Shown piece after piece: positions 43,161 to 50,639 of a stretch of 64,000 bases of DNA. Below the pieces are notes generated by a model. It saw only the letters and a program-made list of their open reading frames with translations, was not told where the DNA came from and searched no databases. The translations under genes and the position numbers were made by a program. Position 1 is the stretch's first letter. Each line of letters begins with the position of its first letter. Source of the stretch: Pantoea latae (GTDB lineage Bacteria > Pseudomonadota > Gammaproteobacteria > Enterobacterales > Enterobacteriaceae); NCBI RefSeq assembly GCF_002077695.1, contig NZ_MWUE01000024.1, positions 1-64,000 on the forward strand, in the 5' to 3' direction.

Positions 43161-43184
43161 CCAATCTCATCGAAATGAGATTGG
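43161..43184. repeat. Perfect 10-bp hairpin
   Basis: CCAATCTCAT, a CGAA loop and ATGAGATTGG. On the minus strand the loop is TTCG. No T tract directly follows on the plus strand. Confidence 0.7.
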
Positions 43185-43388
43185 GCGAGAGGAGAAATAG
43201 CGAGAATTGCGAGACTTTTGCTGGTGCTTATCAATATTACCGCAAAAAACGAAAGTCGTTCTGCCTGCAAACGCATCAGCTATGCATGGAACGAAATGTT
43301 ACGCCACGAATGGTATCTTAAAGTGTCATCATCTCTTCTGGTAAGAACAATCTCAGCGCTAAGTCAGTTTACGGCTGTATTATTGGTT

Positions 43389-43784
43389 TTATCTGTTTTC
43401 TGAGCCTGACGGGTAGTGATAAACGCTACGGCTAATATCGAGCAGGCGGCAGCTGCGGCGCGTGCCGATGTCGAACGTGCTCTGCAGAAAGTTGACCGCC
43501 TGACGCTTCTCATTAGTGGTGAAAAAGTTCTTCAGTACGCTTTGCAGCATCTCCTTGTCTGAGTTGAGCGTTTGCAGCTCACGGGTGAGTGTTTGTAGTT
43601 TGTCTTCCAACTCCTTGATTTTCCTTCCTTCCTCAGAAGAGAGGCCGGAGAATTTCTTCTTCCAGCTGTAGAAGGTTGCCTCAGAGATCCCTAGCTCGTC
43701 ACAAATCTCCCTGACTTTAACCCCTGATTCAGAAGCTTTAATGGCATTTGTGATTTGCTCTTCGCTATATCGTGACTTTCTCAT
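43389..43784 (-). pseudogene. Truncated IS3-family transposase (OrfA joined to the start of OrfB)
   Basis: The 131-residue frame starts MRKSRYSEEQITNAIKAS, the HTH of IS3-family OrfA, with GISEATFYSWKKKFSG at about 33-48 and a leucine-zipper-like coiled coil (EGRKIKELEDKLQTLTRELQ) at about 52-90. Residues from about 95 (NEKRQAVNFLQ...RRSCRLLDISRSVYHYPS) are the start of OrfB, read in the same frame. The whole DDE integrase domain is missing; after YHYPS the frame ends within a few codons and no integrase remnant follows. No terminal inverted repeats were recognised, so it is a dead fragment. Confidence 0.85.
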
Positions 43785-44309
43785 AAATGCTCTTACCTTT
43801 CTTATCGATTAATGGATGAGATGTACTGTATTAATATCTGGCACTGTAAATAAAGTATTAATGCAGTATTAAAGTGCGCGATTAGAATTGCGTGGGTTAA
43901 ATTAAGATATTTGGAATAAATATCATCATGGGATAAATCTTATTTTATTCTTATCGGATGGGCGCACCTTCCTGGCTCGGGTTTTTTGTTATAGATTCTT
44001 CCCATCCCAAATACGAAAAATTTCTACGTACATTTGATATTTAGCATAACGTGCTTGCTAAATTCGCAGGGAAATGGCTTGCGAAAGAGTGGTGATTTCC
44101 GGGTGAAATCGATTCCAAATTCGCCTTTCTGAGCCAAATTTAATCAGAATTATCCTGAAAATATTCACCGAATCGTGTTCTGATTCTCATTTTTCGGACC
44201 AGCCTGGTTTGAAATCTTTAAATAACGCCAGGCCCACTGAGCGCTTGTTAATTCGTTACAGGGATGTTGTACCGAAGCGGTTGAAGTAAGTAATGCAAAG
44301 GATGAGTCA
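43785..44309. other. 525-nt AT-rich spacer before the flippase gene
   Basis: No gene is supported. It contains an imperfect 12-bp inverted repeat (43824-43835 with 43857-43868) near the transposase start, and presumably the flippase promoter. I found no JUMPStart element of the type seen before large polysaccharide operons. Confidence 0.6.
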
Positions 44310-45566
44310 ATGAAATTAAGCGTAATGTCTAATGCCGCCTGGATGATGTCTGAGAAGATCGTCTCGGTTTTTGGCGTCATATTTGTGACCTCCTACGTGG
44401 CGAAATCTTTCGGGCCAACCGTTTTTGGCCAGATGGCGTTTTCTACCTCTTTATTTTCTATGGTCCAGACCGTTGCCATCTTCGGGACCGAAACCATCTT
44501 GTTTAAGCGGATCAGCAAAAGCGCGCCGAAAGGGCTGCGTCTGATGAGCGTGGCGCGCACCCTGCGCATGATCCTGCTGCTGCTTACCGCGGCGCCGGTG
44601 CTGGCCTGGGTATGGTTCACCATGCCGGAGAATTTTCTGGCGTTCACGCTGGCGTCGTTCGTCGCCTCGGTGTTCGTGACGCAGGATACCTTCAGCGTTT
44701 ACAACAATGCGCGTCTTGCCTCCCGGCTCAATACCGTGGCGAATTCGCTCGGCATGCTGCTGAGCTTCGCTATCAGCTTTACCATCGCCTGGCTGCGCCT
44801 CAATCCGGCCTGGCTGACGCTGTCGATCGTGGCGGTGACCCTGGTGCCCTACGTCATCAAGCGATACAACTTTTACCGCGAAACCCAGGATATAGCTCCG
44901 CCGCAGGAGAAACGCAGCGCCTATCTGCGCTACCTGATGTACGCCGGCCTGCCGCTGGCCATCTCCAGCATTTTTATTTCGGTGCAGGTTAAAGCCGCGC
45001 AGATGTTTTTAGCCGGTATCGCCTCGGCCAGCGATCTGGGGCTGTTTGCGGCGGCCAACACCATTGCGGCTTCGTGGATTTTTATCCCCGTGGCGCTCAT
45101 CACTTCTTGCTTCACTGAGATCTTCAGGGAACGCGGCGAAGTGGCCATTAAGCTGGCAGCGCGGCTCAATGGCTATGTCATGGGAGTTTCACTGATGATG
45201 CTGCTGGTCATCGCGCTGTTCGGCGAGAAAATTATTATCGCTTTGTACGGGTCAGAATACACACAGTCAGGAAGTCTCATTACGTTGCTGTCGATGGCCA
45301 CCTGTTTCTCCGCCATGGGGACCGTAGCCTATCGCTACATGGTGAAAGAGGGCGGTTTCAACTATCTGTTGAAGAAAATCGTCTGCCTGATGGTCATCAG
45401 CCTGCCGCTTTCGTGGTGGCTGATCCAGGGCTACGGCATTATGGGCGCCGCATGGAGCGTCTTTGTGTCGGAACTCTTGTCCCTCACCGTAATGAATTAC
45501 TTCTTCAAAAACGGCGTCATTCAAAGAATTCAGGTTTCCTCACTCAACTACAAAACCTACAAATGA
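44310..45566 (+). CDS. Oligosaccharide flippase family protein (Wzx-like)
   Basis: This 418-residue membrane protein has about 12-14 hydrophobic segments and the polysaccharide-export MATE-like pattern (SNAAWMMSEKIVSVFGVIFVTSYVAKSFGPTVFGQMAF; later GLFAAANTIAASW and GIMGAAWSVFVSELL). It should move a lipid-linked sugar unit across the inner membrane. The ATG follows AAAGGATGAG. Its stop overlaps the ribosome site of the next gene, an ATP-grasp protein, forming a two-gene operon. No glycosyltransferases are adjacent, so the substrate must be made elsewhere. Confidence 0.9.
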   Translation: MKLSVMSNAAWMMSEKIVSVFGVIFVTSYVAKSFGPTVFGQMAFSTSLFSMVQTVAIFGTETILFKRISKSAPKGLRLMSVARTLRMILLLLTAAPVLAWVWFTMPENFLAFTLASFVASVFVTQDTFSVYNNARLASRLNTVANSLGMLLSFAISFTIAWLRLNPAWLTLSIVAVTLVPYVIKRYNFYRETQDIAPPQEKRSAYLRYLMYAGLPLAISSIFISVQVKAAQMFLAGIASASDLGLFAAANTIAASWIFIPVALITSCFTEIFRERGEVAIKLAARLNGYVMGVSLMMLLVIALFGEKIIIALYGSEYTQSGSLITLLSMATCFSAMGTVAYRYMVKEGGFNYLLKKIVCLMVISLPLSWWLIQGYGIMGAAWSVFVSELLSLTVMNYFFKNGVIQRIQVSSLNYKTYK

Positions 45567-45574
45567 GGTCAGAT

Positions 45575-46525
45575 ATGTTTAAGTTGAAAGATGAACTCAG
45601 AAGAAGTGTGCAGTACTTCATTAAGAAGATGCCCTGGGCGTACCAGGACCGCATTTACTACTTCCACAAGTTCAGAAAATTGCCCAATCTGCGCCAGCCC
45701 AAGGTGTTCAACGAGAAGGTGCTGTACCGCAAATTTGTCTACGGCGACTATCAAATCTATGGCCGCCTCTCTGACAAATATTCGGTGCGCGACTATATCG
45801 CGGAGAAAATCGGCAACGAGTACCTGATCCCGCTGGTGCATGAGTCCACCGATCCGGCGACGCTGAATAGCCTGCCCTGCTGGAAGGGCACGGTGATCAA
45901 GCCGAATCACGCCTCCAATATGGTGGAGATCCTGCTGGAAGAGCCGGACGCGCTGCGTAAGCAGCAGATTATCAACAGCTGCTATAAGTGGCTGAAGACC
46001 GACTTCGCCAACGAGGCGCGTGAGATCCACTACCGCTATATCAAGCCGCGCATTCTGGTCGAGCAGTATATCGGCGACGGCAAAACCGCCCCGATCGACT
46101 ACAAGTTCCATATGTTCAACAAGCGCGACGGCCGCTTTGAATATGTGCTGCAGGTGATCTACAACCGCTGTCAGCCGCAGCTGTCGATGAACTTCTACGT
46201 CAACAACCTGGCCGAAGCCTTCCACAAGATCCGTGATACCGGGCTGGATGTGACGAAGATTGCCGAGTCGCTGCAGCACGCGCTCGATCTGAGCAAGAAG
46301 CTGGCCAGCGATTTCGACTACGTGCGCGTTGACTGGTATATCCATGAAGGCCGTATCTATTTTGGCGAGCTGACCTTTACGCCGGGCGCAGGTCTGGTGA
46401 CCGGGCTGGATCGCGGGCTTAACCAGATGATGGGAGATATGTGGATTCAGGATCGCCGCGGCACGCAGAGACCGGGCGTTTCGGTGCAGGACGTTAATAT
46501 TCCTGCGCTGTTGAAGAAAGTTTGA
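45575..46525 (+). CDS. TupA-like ATP-grasp protein
   Basis: The ATG at 45575 gives 316 residues and follows TGAGG; longer readings run back into the flippase gene. The N-terminal pattern LRQPKVFNEKVLYRKFVYGD...LSDKYSVRDYIAEKIGNEYLIPL is typical of the TupA-like ATP-grasp family (named from teichuronopeptide synthesis in Bacillus). ATP-grasp elements follow: VIKPNHASN, ILVEQYIGDG, IDYKFHMFN, VRVDWYIHEGRIYFGELTFTPGAG. It probably joins an amino acid or similar group to a surface sugar polymer; that is inference from family and the adjacent flippase. Confidence 0.87.
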   Translation: MFKLKDELRRSVQYFIKKMPWAYQDRIYYFHKFRKLPNLRQPKVFNEKVLYRKFVYGDYQIYGRLSDKYSVRDYIAEKIGNEYLIPLVHESTDPATLNSLPCWKGTVIKPNHASNMVEILLEEPDALRKQQIINSCYKWLKTDFANEAREIHYRYIKPRILVEQYIGDGKTAPIDYKFHMFNKRDGRFEYVLQVIYNRCQPQLSMNFYVNNLAEAFHKIRDTGLDVTKIAESLQHALDLSKKLASDFDYVRVDWYIHEGRIYFGELTFTPGAGLVTGLDRGLNQMMGDMWIQDRRGTQRPGVSVQDVNIPALLKKV

Positions 46526-46540
46526 GTCACACAGCAAAAT

Positions 46541-46567
46541 AAAAAACCCCGCTATGCGGGGTTTTTT
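46541..46567. terminator. Bidirectional terminator between the ATP-grasp gene and yjcB
   Basis: AAAAAACCCCGC / GCGGGGTTTTTT with a TAT loop serves both convergent genes. Confidence 0.93.
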
Positions 46568-46579
46568 ATTGGCTAAAGA

Positions 46580-46861
46580 TTAAGGCATCGGCCAGTCGGG
46601 CGGCGTCTGGCTCATCACCTGGATAAAGGTATCTTTGGTGATCAGCATAAACTGATGCAGGTTTTCCATACTCAGCGTGATGCCCAGCAGCCCCGTGACA
46701 AACCAGCAGGTCATCCCCAGACCGATGCCGCCGCACATAAACGCCATCACGTGATGGCTGCTCTGGCGGAATTTAATTTTAAGGGTGCTGGCAAAAAACA
46801 TCATGATTGCGCTGAGCAGCTCCCAACGCATGACAATCAAGCTGGTGGTTATGGTCGCCAT
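46580..46861 (-). CDS. yjcB: YjcB family small membrane protein
   Basis: The 93-residue product has the E. coli YjcB length and shared features: an early MRWELLSAIMMFFASTL segment, a second membrane segment (GGIGLGMTCWFVTGLLGITL), and a nearly identical end MSQTPPDWPM. Two to three membrane helices are likely. Function is unknown. As in E. coli it lies between ssb and soxS, here separated from ssb by the accessory stretch. Confidence 0.9.
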   Translation of the reverse strand: MATITTSLIVMRWELLSAIMMFFASTLKIKFRQSSHHVMAFMCGGIGLGMTCWFVTGLLGITLSMENLHQFMLITKDTFIQVMSQTPPDWPMP

Positions 46862-47121
46862 CGACTTAAGCCTCTGAATCTGAGTGATTATCCCTGACAG
46901 TTACTGGACATCACCGGCGACAGAAAGCCTGGTCAGGGAAAGGCTGTCCATCGACAAAAAAGGGTGGAATGTGTGAGCTGGGTCACATTATATCACTGGA
47001 TTTGAATTTATGAACAAAATTTGTACCTGGTATGGTAGAAAAATTTTTATCGATAAAAGCGCAGCAAAATCAGCGGGTCAGGCGGGAAAAGAGAGGTGCG
47101 CCCGTTGAGGGCGCCGGAAAC

Positions 47122-47547
47122 TTAGCGTACCGGGCAGCATTCGCCGGTGGTGCGCTGGGTAAAACTGGCCGCAGGTTCGCTACAGTCGAAGCTGACCAGC
47201 CGCGGACGCTGGATCGCCTGACGGCGCATAAAATGGCGATAGGCGGTCGGGGTCTGGGAAAACTGACGGCGGAACACGCGAGAGAAGGTCTGCTGCGAGT
47301 CATAGCCATACTGCATCGCGATATCAAACACCGGACGCTGCGTCTGGCGCAGCGCTTCCGCCGCCAGCGTCAGGCGACGTTCGCGAATATAGCCACCCAG
47401 CGTCTGTTTCGTCACGGTACGGAACATACGCTGCAGGTGCCATTTTGAATAACCTGACTTCGCCGCCACTTCATCGATGGAAAGGGCCTTATCCAGATTG
47501 TGATCGATCCAGTCTGTCAGGGAGTGAATGATCTCTTCTTGCATCAT
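47122..47547 (-). CDS. soxS: Superoxide response regulator SoxS, with extended C-terminus
   Basis: SoxS is the AraC-type activator of the superoxide regulon. Residues 1-107 align with E. coli SoxS (107 aa): two helix-turn-helix motifs, LSIDEVAAKSGYSKWHLQRMFRTVT and RPVFDIAMQYGYDSQQTFSRVFRRQF. About 34 extra residues follow (RRQAIQRPRLVSFDCSEP...GECCPVR), with three Cys, and make 141 residues in all. AAGGACGAG precedes two consecutive ATG codons (47547 or 47544). It is divergent from soxR across the SoxR operator. Confidence 0.93.
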   Translation of the reverse strand: MMQEEIIHSLTDWIDHNLDKALSIDEVAAKSGYSKWHLQRMFRTVTKQTLGGYIRERRLTLAAEALRQTQRPVFDIAMQYGYDSQQTFSRVFRRQFSQTPTAYRHFMRRQAIQRPRLVSFDCSEPAASFTQRTTGECCPVR

Positions 47548-47601
47548 AATCTCGTCCTTTAGTCCTGAGGGATTCGTTATTTAACGCAGGCGAGTATAAT
47601 T

Positions 47602-47619
47602 CCTCAAGTTAACTTGAGG
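47602..47619. promoter_or_regulatory. SoxR operator in the soxS promoter
   Basis: CCTCAAGTTAACTTGAGG is a perfect 18-bp palindrome identical in form to the E. coli SoxR site, placed in the 83-bp gap between soxS and soxR. MerR-type regulators bind such sites between -35 and -10 with an over-long spacer. Confidence 0.95.
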
Positions 47620-47630
47620 TAAAGAGCCAG

Positions 47631-48116
47631 ATGAAAAAAGATCGCAACTACCCAAAACCGGTTTTGACGCCGGGCGAAGTCGCGCGCCGCAGCGGCGTGG
47701 CGGTCTCCGCGCTGCATTTCTACGAAAGCAAAGGGCTGATCTCCAGCACGCGCAACGGCGGCAACCAGCGGCGCTATAGCCGCGACGTGCTGCGGCGCGT
47801 CGCCATTATCAAAATCGCCCAGCGCATCGGCATACCGCTCGCCACGGTCAGCGACAGCCTGATGCATATTCCCGCCAACAAGCGAATGTCGAGCCAGGAG
47901 TGGGACGCCCTGACGCAGCACTGGCGCGAGGAGCTGGATAAGCGCATCGAAACCCTGACGCGCCTGCGCAACGATCTTGACGGCTGTATTGGCTGCGGCT
48001 GTTTATCGATGCGCGACTGTCCGCTGCGCAATCCCGGCGACCGGCTGGCGCAGCAGGGCTCCGGCGCGGTGCTGCTCGACCCCGAACAAGATGAGAAGGG
48101 CGACGCGGCGCGCTAA
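47631..48116 (+). CDS. soxR: Redox-sensitive activator SoxR
   Basis: SoxR senses redox-cycling compounds through a [2Fe-2S] cluster and turns on soxS. It has 161 residues (E. coli 154). The MerR-type helix-turn-helix ([26 protein letters not shown]) is at 12-37, followed by the dimer helix, and the cluster ligands are Cys119, Cys122, Cys124 and Cys130 in [12 protein letters not shown], the same numbers as in E. coli. The gst gene follows 45 bp downstream and may be cotranscribed. Confidence 0.97.
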   Translation: MKKDRNYPKPVLTPGEVARRSGVAVSALHFYESKGLISSTRNGGNQRRYSRDVLRRVAIIKIAQRIGIPLATVSDSLMHIPANKRMSSQEWDALTQHWREELDKRIETLTRLRNDLDGCIGCGCLSMRDCPLRNPGDRLAQQGSGAVLLDPEQDEKGDAAR

Positions 48117-48161
48117 AGCGCGCGCGCTATACTTGCCTGAGGTTCATCACAGGGAGTCGAC

Positions 48162-48827
48162 ATGATTACTGTTCACCATCTTGAGCAGTCGCGCTCGCAC
48201 CGCGTGCTGTGGCTACTGGAAGAGCTGGAGGTGCCTTATCAGATCAAACGCTATCAGCGCGAAGCGTCGATGCTGGCGCCAGAAGCGTTGAAAAAGGTGC
48301 ACCCGCTGGGTAAGTCGCCGGTGATCACCGATGAAAACCAGGTCGTCGCCGAGTCTGGCGCCATCCTCTCCTATCTGGAAGGCAAATATGACAACGAACA
48401 CCGGCTGAAGCCTGCCGACGACGCGGCGCGCCTGCAGGCGAACTACTGGCTGCACTACGCCGAAGGGTCGCTGATGCCGCTGCTGGTGATGAAGCTGGTC
48501 TTTGGTCGGCTCGGCAAGGCGCCGGTGCCCTGGCTGCTGCGGCCGGCGGGCGCGGCGCTGGGCAAAGGCATGCAGAAGGCCTGGCTCGATAAGCAGCTGG
48601 TGCCGCATCGTCAGATGATTGAGCGCCATCTGGCCGCGCAGCCCTGGTTCGCCGGCAAACGCTTCAGCATCGCCGATATTCAGATGAGCTTTCCGCTGCT
48701 GGCGTTGCAGGCGCGCGGCGGGCTGGCGGATATGCCCGCCACGGCGGCGTGGCTCAACACCGTTCAGCAGCGCGCCGCCTGGCAGCGCGCTATTCAGCAG
48801 GGCGGCGAGGTGCTGCCAGGCGGCTGA
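48162..48827 (+). CDS. Glutathione S-transferase family protein
   Basis: The 221-residue protein has a thioredoxin-like N-terminal GST domain (VHHLEQSRSHRVLWLLEELEVPYQIKRYQR; ESGAILSYLEGKYD binds glutathione) and an all-helical C-terminal domain with FSIADIQMSFPLLAL, the usual GST helix capping region. The ATG follows GGGAG. It is placed just after soxR, as in several enterobacteria, suggesting a role in oxidative or electrophile stress; its substrate is unknown. Confidence 0.9.
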   Translation: MITVHHLEQSRSHRVLWLLEELEVPYQIKRYQREASMLAPEALKKVHPLGKSPVITDENQVVAESGAILSYLEGKYDNEHRLKPADDAARLQANYWLHYAEGSLMPLLVMKLVFGRLGKAPVPWLLRPAGAALGKGMQKAWLDKQLVPHRQMIERHLAAQPWFAGKRFSIADIQMSFPLLALQARGGLADMPATAAWLNTVQQRAAWQRAIQQGGEVLPGG

Positions 48828-48950
48828 TCGGCATAATAAAGCGAGCCGCATCAGCAGGTAACGTCGCGGCGGCCAGCCAGGGCCGCCGCACAACTCTTCA
48901 GGAACCGCCGCGCGTACTCCTCTTTATCCTGAATTAAGGCAAGGAAGCAG

Positions 48951-48980
48951 TTGAAAATCTGCTGCCAAACGCCGGATAAT
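48951..48980 (+). promoter_or_regulatory. Sigma70 promoter candidate for ghxP
   Basis: TTGAAA and GATAAT are separated by 18 bp, 160 bp before the ghxP start; each box has one or two mismatches to consensus. Confidence 0.6.
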
Positions 48981-49026
48981 CCCCCTGCCTTTTCACTGGC
49001 CGCATAGCGGACAGCTATCCGCCGCG

Positions 49027-49042
49027 AAGTAAACGTTTGCCT
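49027..49042. promoter_or_regulatory. PurR operator candidate upstream of ghxP
   Basis: AAGTAAACGTTTGCCT matches 13 of 16 positions of the PurR consensus ACGCAAACGTTTGCGT, with the core AAACGTTT intact. E. coli ghxP (yjcD) is in the PurR regulon. It lies downstream of the proposed promoter, a roadblock position. Confidence 0.7.
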
Positions 49043-49139
49043 GCCGTCTGGCGCGCCATTGCGCCGGGTCGATAACCAGGGATTTTGCAGGCAGCGACGC
49101 AGGGCGTTTTACACAACAAAAAATTCTTGAGGCTCAACT

Positions 49140-50489
49140 ATGTCATACGAATCACGCTCGTCCGCTGGCAAGCTGGACGCCTGGTTCTCTGTTTCTGCAC
49201 GCGGCAGCAGCGTCCGGCAGGAAATTCTGGCGGGACTGACCACCTTCCTGGCGATGGTCTACTCGGTGATCGTGGTGCCCGGCATGCTGGGCAAGGCGGG
49301 CTTCTCGCCGACGGCGGTGTTTGTCGCCACCTGTCTGGTCGCCAGCGTCGGCTCCATCGTTATGGGGCTGTGGGCTAACCTGCCGATGGCCATCGGCTGC
49401 GCCATCTCCCTCACCGCCTTTACCGCTTTCAGCCTGGTGCTCGGCCAGCATATCAGCGTGCCGGTGGCGCTCGGCGCGGTATTCCTGATGGGGCTGCTGT
49501 TTACCTTTATCTCTGTTACCGGCATCCGCGCCTGGATTTTGCGCAACCTGCCGATGGGCGTGGCGCACGGCACCGGCGTGGGCATCGGCCTGTTTTTGCT
49601 GCTGATCGCCGCGGACGGCATCGGGCTGGTGGTGAAGAATCCCGCGCCCGGCATGCCGGTGGCGCTGGGACACTTCACCTCGTTTCCAGTGATGATGTCG
49701 CTGCTGGGGCTGGCGGCGATCTTTGGGCTGGAGAAGCGCCGGGTGCCGGGCGGCATTCTGCTCACCATCATCGCCATTTCCGTGCTTGGGCTGATCTTCG
49801 ATCCGGCGGTGAAGTTTCAGGGGCTGTTCGCTTTGCCAAGCCTGCGCGACAGCCAGGGCCAGTCGCTGCTGTTCAGCCTCGATATCATGGGCGCGCTGCA
49901 GCCGGCGGTGCTGCCGAGCGTGCTGGCGCTGGTGATGACGGCGGTGTTTGACGCCACCGGCACCATCCGTGCGGTGGCGGGGCAGGCGAACCTGCTGGAT
50001 GAAAAGGGCCAGATCATCAACGGCGGCCGCGCGCTGACCACCGATTCCGTCAGCAGCCTGTTCGCCGGTCTGGTCGGCGCCTCGCCGGCGGCGGTCTATA
50101 TCGAATCCGCGGCCGGCACGGCGGCGGGCGGCAAAACCGGCCTGACGGCGATTGTGGTGGGCCTGCTGTTCCTGGCGACCCTGTTTATGTCGCCGCTGGC
50201 CTATCTGGTGCCTGCCTACGCCACCGCGCCGGCGCTGATGTATGTCGGCCTGCTGATGCTCAGCAACGTGGCGAAAATCGACTTCGGCGACTTCGTCGAC
50301 GCGATGTCCGGCCTGCTGACCGCGGTGTTTATCGTGCTGACCTGCAATATCGTGACCGGCATCATGCTGGGCTTCGCCACGCTGGTGGTGGGCCGCCTGT
50401 TTGCCGGGGAATGGCGCAGGCTTAACATCGGCACCGTTGTCATCGCCGTCGCGCTGGTGATTTTTTACGCCGGCGGCTGGGCAATCTGA
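49140..50489 (+). CDS. ghxP: Guanine/hypoxanthine permease GhxP
   Basis: GhxP imports guanine and hypoxanthine by proton symport. The 449 residues equal E. coli GhxP (YjcD), with about 13-14 membrane helices. Signatures are [64 protein letters not shown] and [22 protein letters not shown], which form the purine-binding core of the AzgA-like NCS2 subfamily. A PurR box and a sigma70 promoter lie upstream, and a hairpin follows. Confidence 0.96.
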   Translation: MSYESRSSAGKLDAWFSVSARGSSVRQEILAGLTTFLAMVYSVIVVPGMLGKAGFSPTAVFVATCLVASVGSIVMGLWANLPMAIGCAISLTAFTAFSLVLGQHISVPVALGAVFLMGLLFTFISVTGIRAWILRNLPMGVAHGTGVGIGLFLLLIAADGIGLVVKNPAPGMPVALGHFTSFPVMMSLLGLAAIFGLEKRRVPGGILLTIIAISVLGLIFDPAVKFQGLFALPSLRDSQGQSLLFSLDIMGALQPAVLPSVLALVMTAVFDATGTIRAVAGQANLLDEKGQIINGGRALTTDSVSSLFAGLVGASPAAVYIESAAGTAAGGKTGLTAIVVGLLFLATLFMSPLAYLVPAYATAPALMYVGLLMLSNVAKIDFGDFVDAMSGLLTAVFIVLTCNIVTGIMLGFATLVVGRLFAGEWRRLNIGTVVIAVALVIFYAGGWAI

Positions 50490-50498
50490 CGCGAGAAG

Positions 50499-50529
50499 CG
50501 GGCGAGCGGCGTCTCGCCCGTTACTTTCT
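50499..50529 (+). terminator. Hairpin terminator after ghxP
   Basis: CGGGCGAG / CTCGCCCG (8 bp, 6-nt loop) is followed by TTACTTTCT, a weak T-rich tail. Confidence 0.6.
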
Positions 50530-50639
50530 CCGAAAATTTCGCACCGCCGCACGCGTGCCTTGTTATTCTCTGCGCACTTTGCTTTACACTTTAGCGCTTA
50601 CAACATTTTTTCTGACGTTACGATTCGCCTAAGGAAAGC

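Larger units (their letters stand above)
42466..43388. other. 923-nt spacer with orphan hairpins, no supported gene
   Basis: It holds the EamA gene terminator (42540-42564), hairpins at 42629-42645, 42723-42741 and 43161-43184, and an isolated terminator-like structure at 42964-42987. A 61-codon frame at 43218-43403 has no homology or ribosome site that I trust. The stretch next to 43388 should be the DNA that replaced the missing part of the transposase. Confidence 0.65.
48828..49139. other. 312-nt regulatory spacer upstream of ghxP
   Basis: It contains a GC-rich perfect hairpin (GCGGCGGCC / GGCCGCCGC, 48866-48889, no T tract), a good sigma70 promoter (48951-48980) and a PurR box (49027-49042). 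No gene is seen. Confidence 0.7.

Noticed and set aside
43218..43403. 61-codon plus-strand frame near the transposase remnant
   Set aside because: No homology and no dependable ribosome site; it spans the truncation edge.
49152..50552. 466-codon frame opposite ghxP
   Set aside because: Antisense; His/Gln/Arg-rich, no family resemblance, while ghxP matches E. coli along its length.
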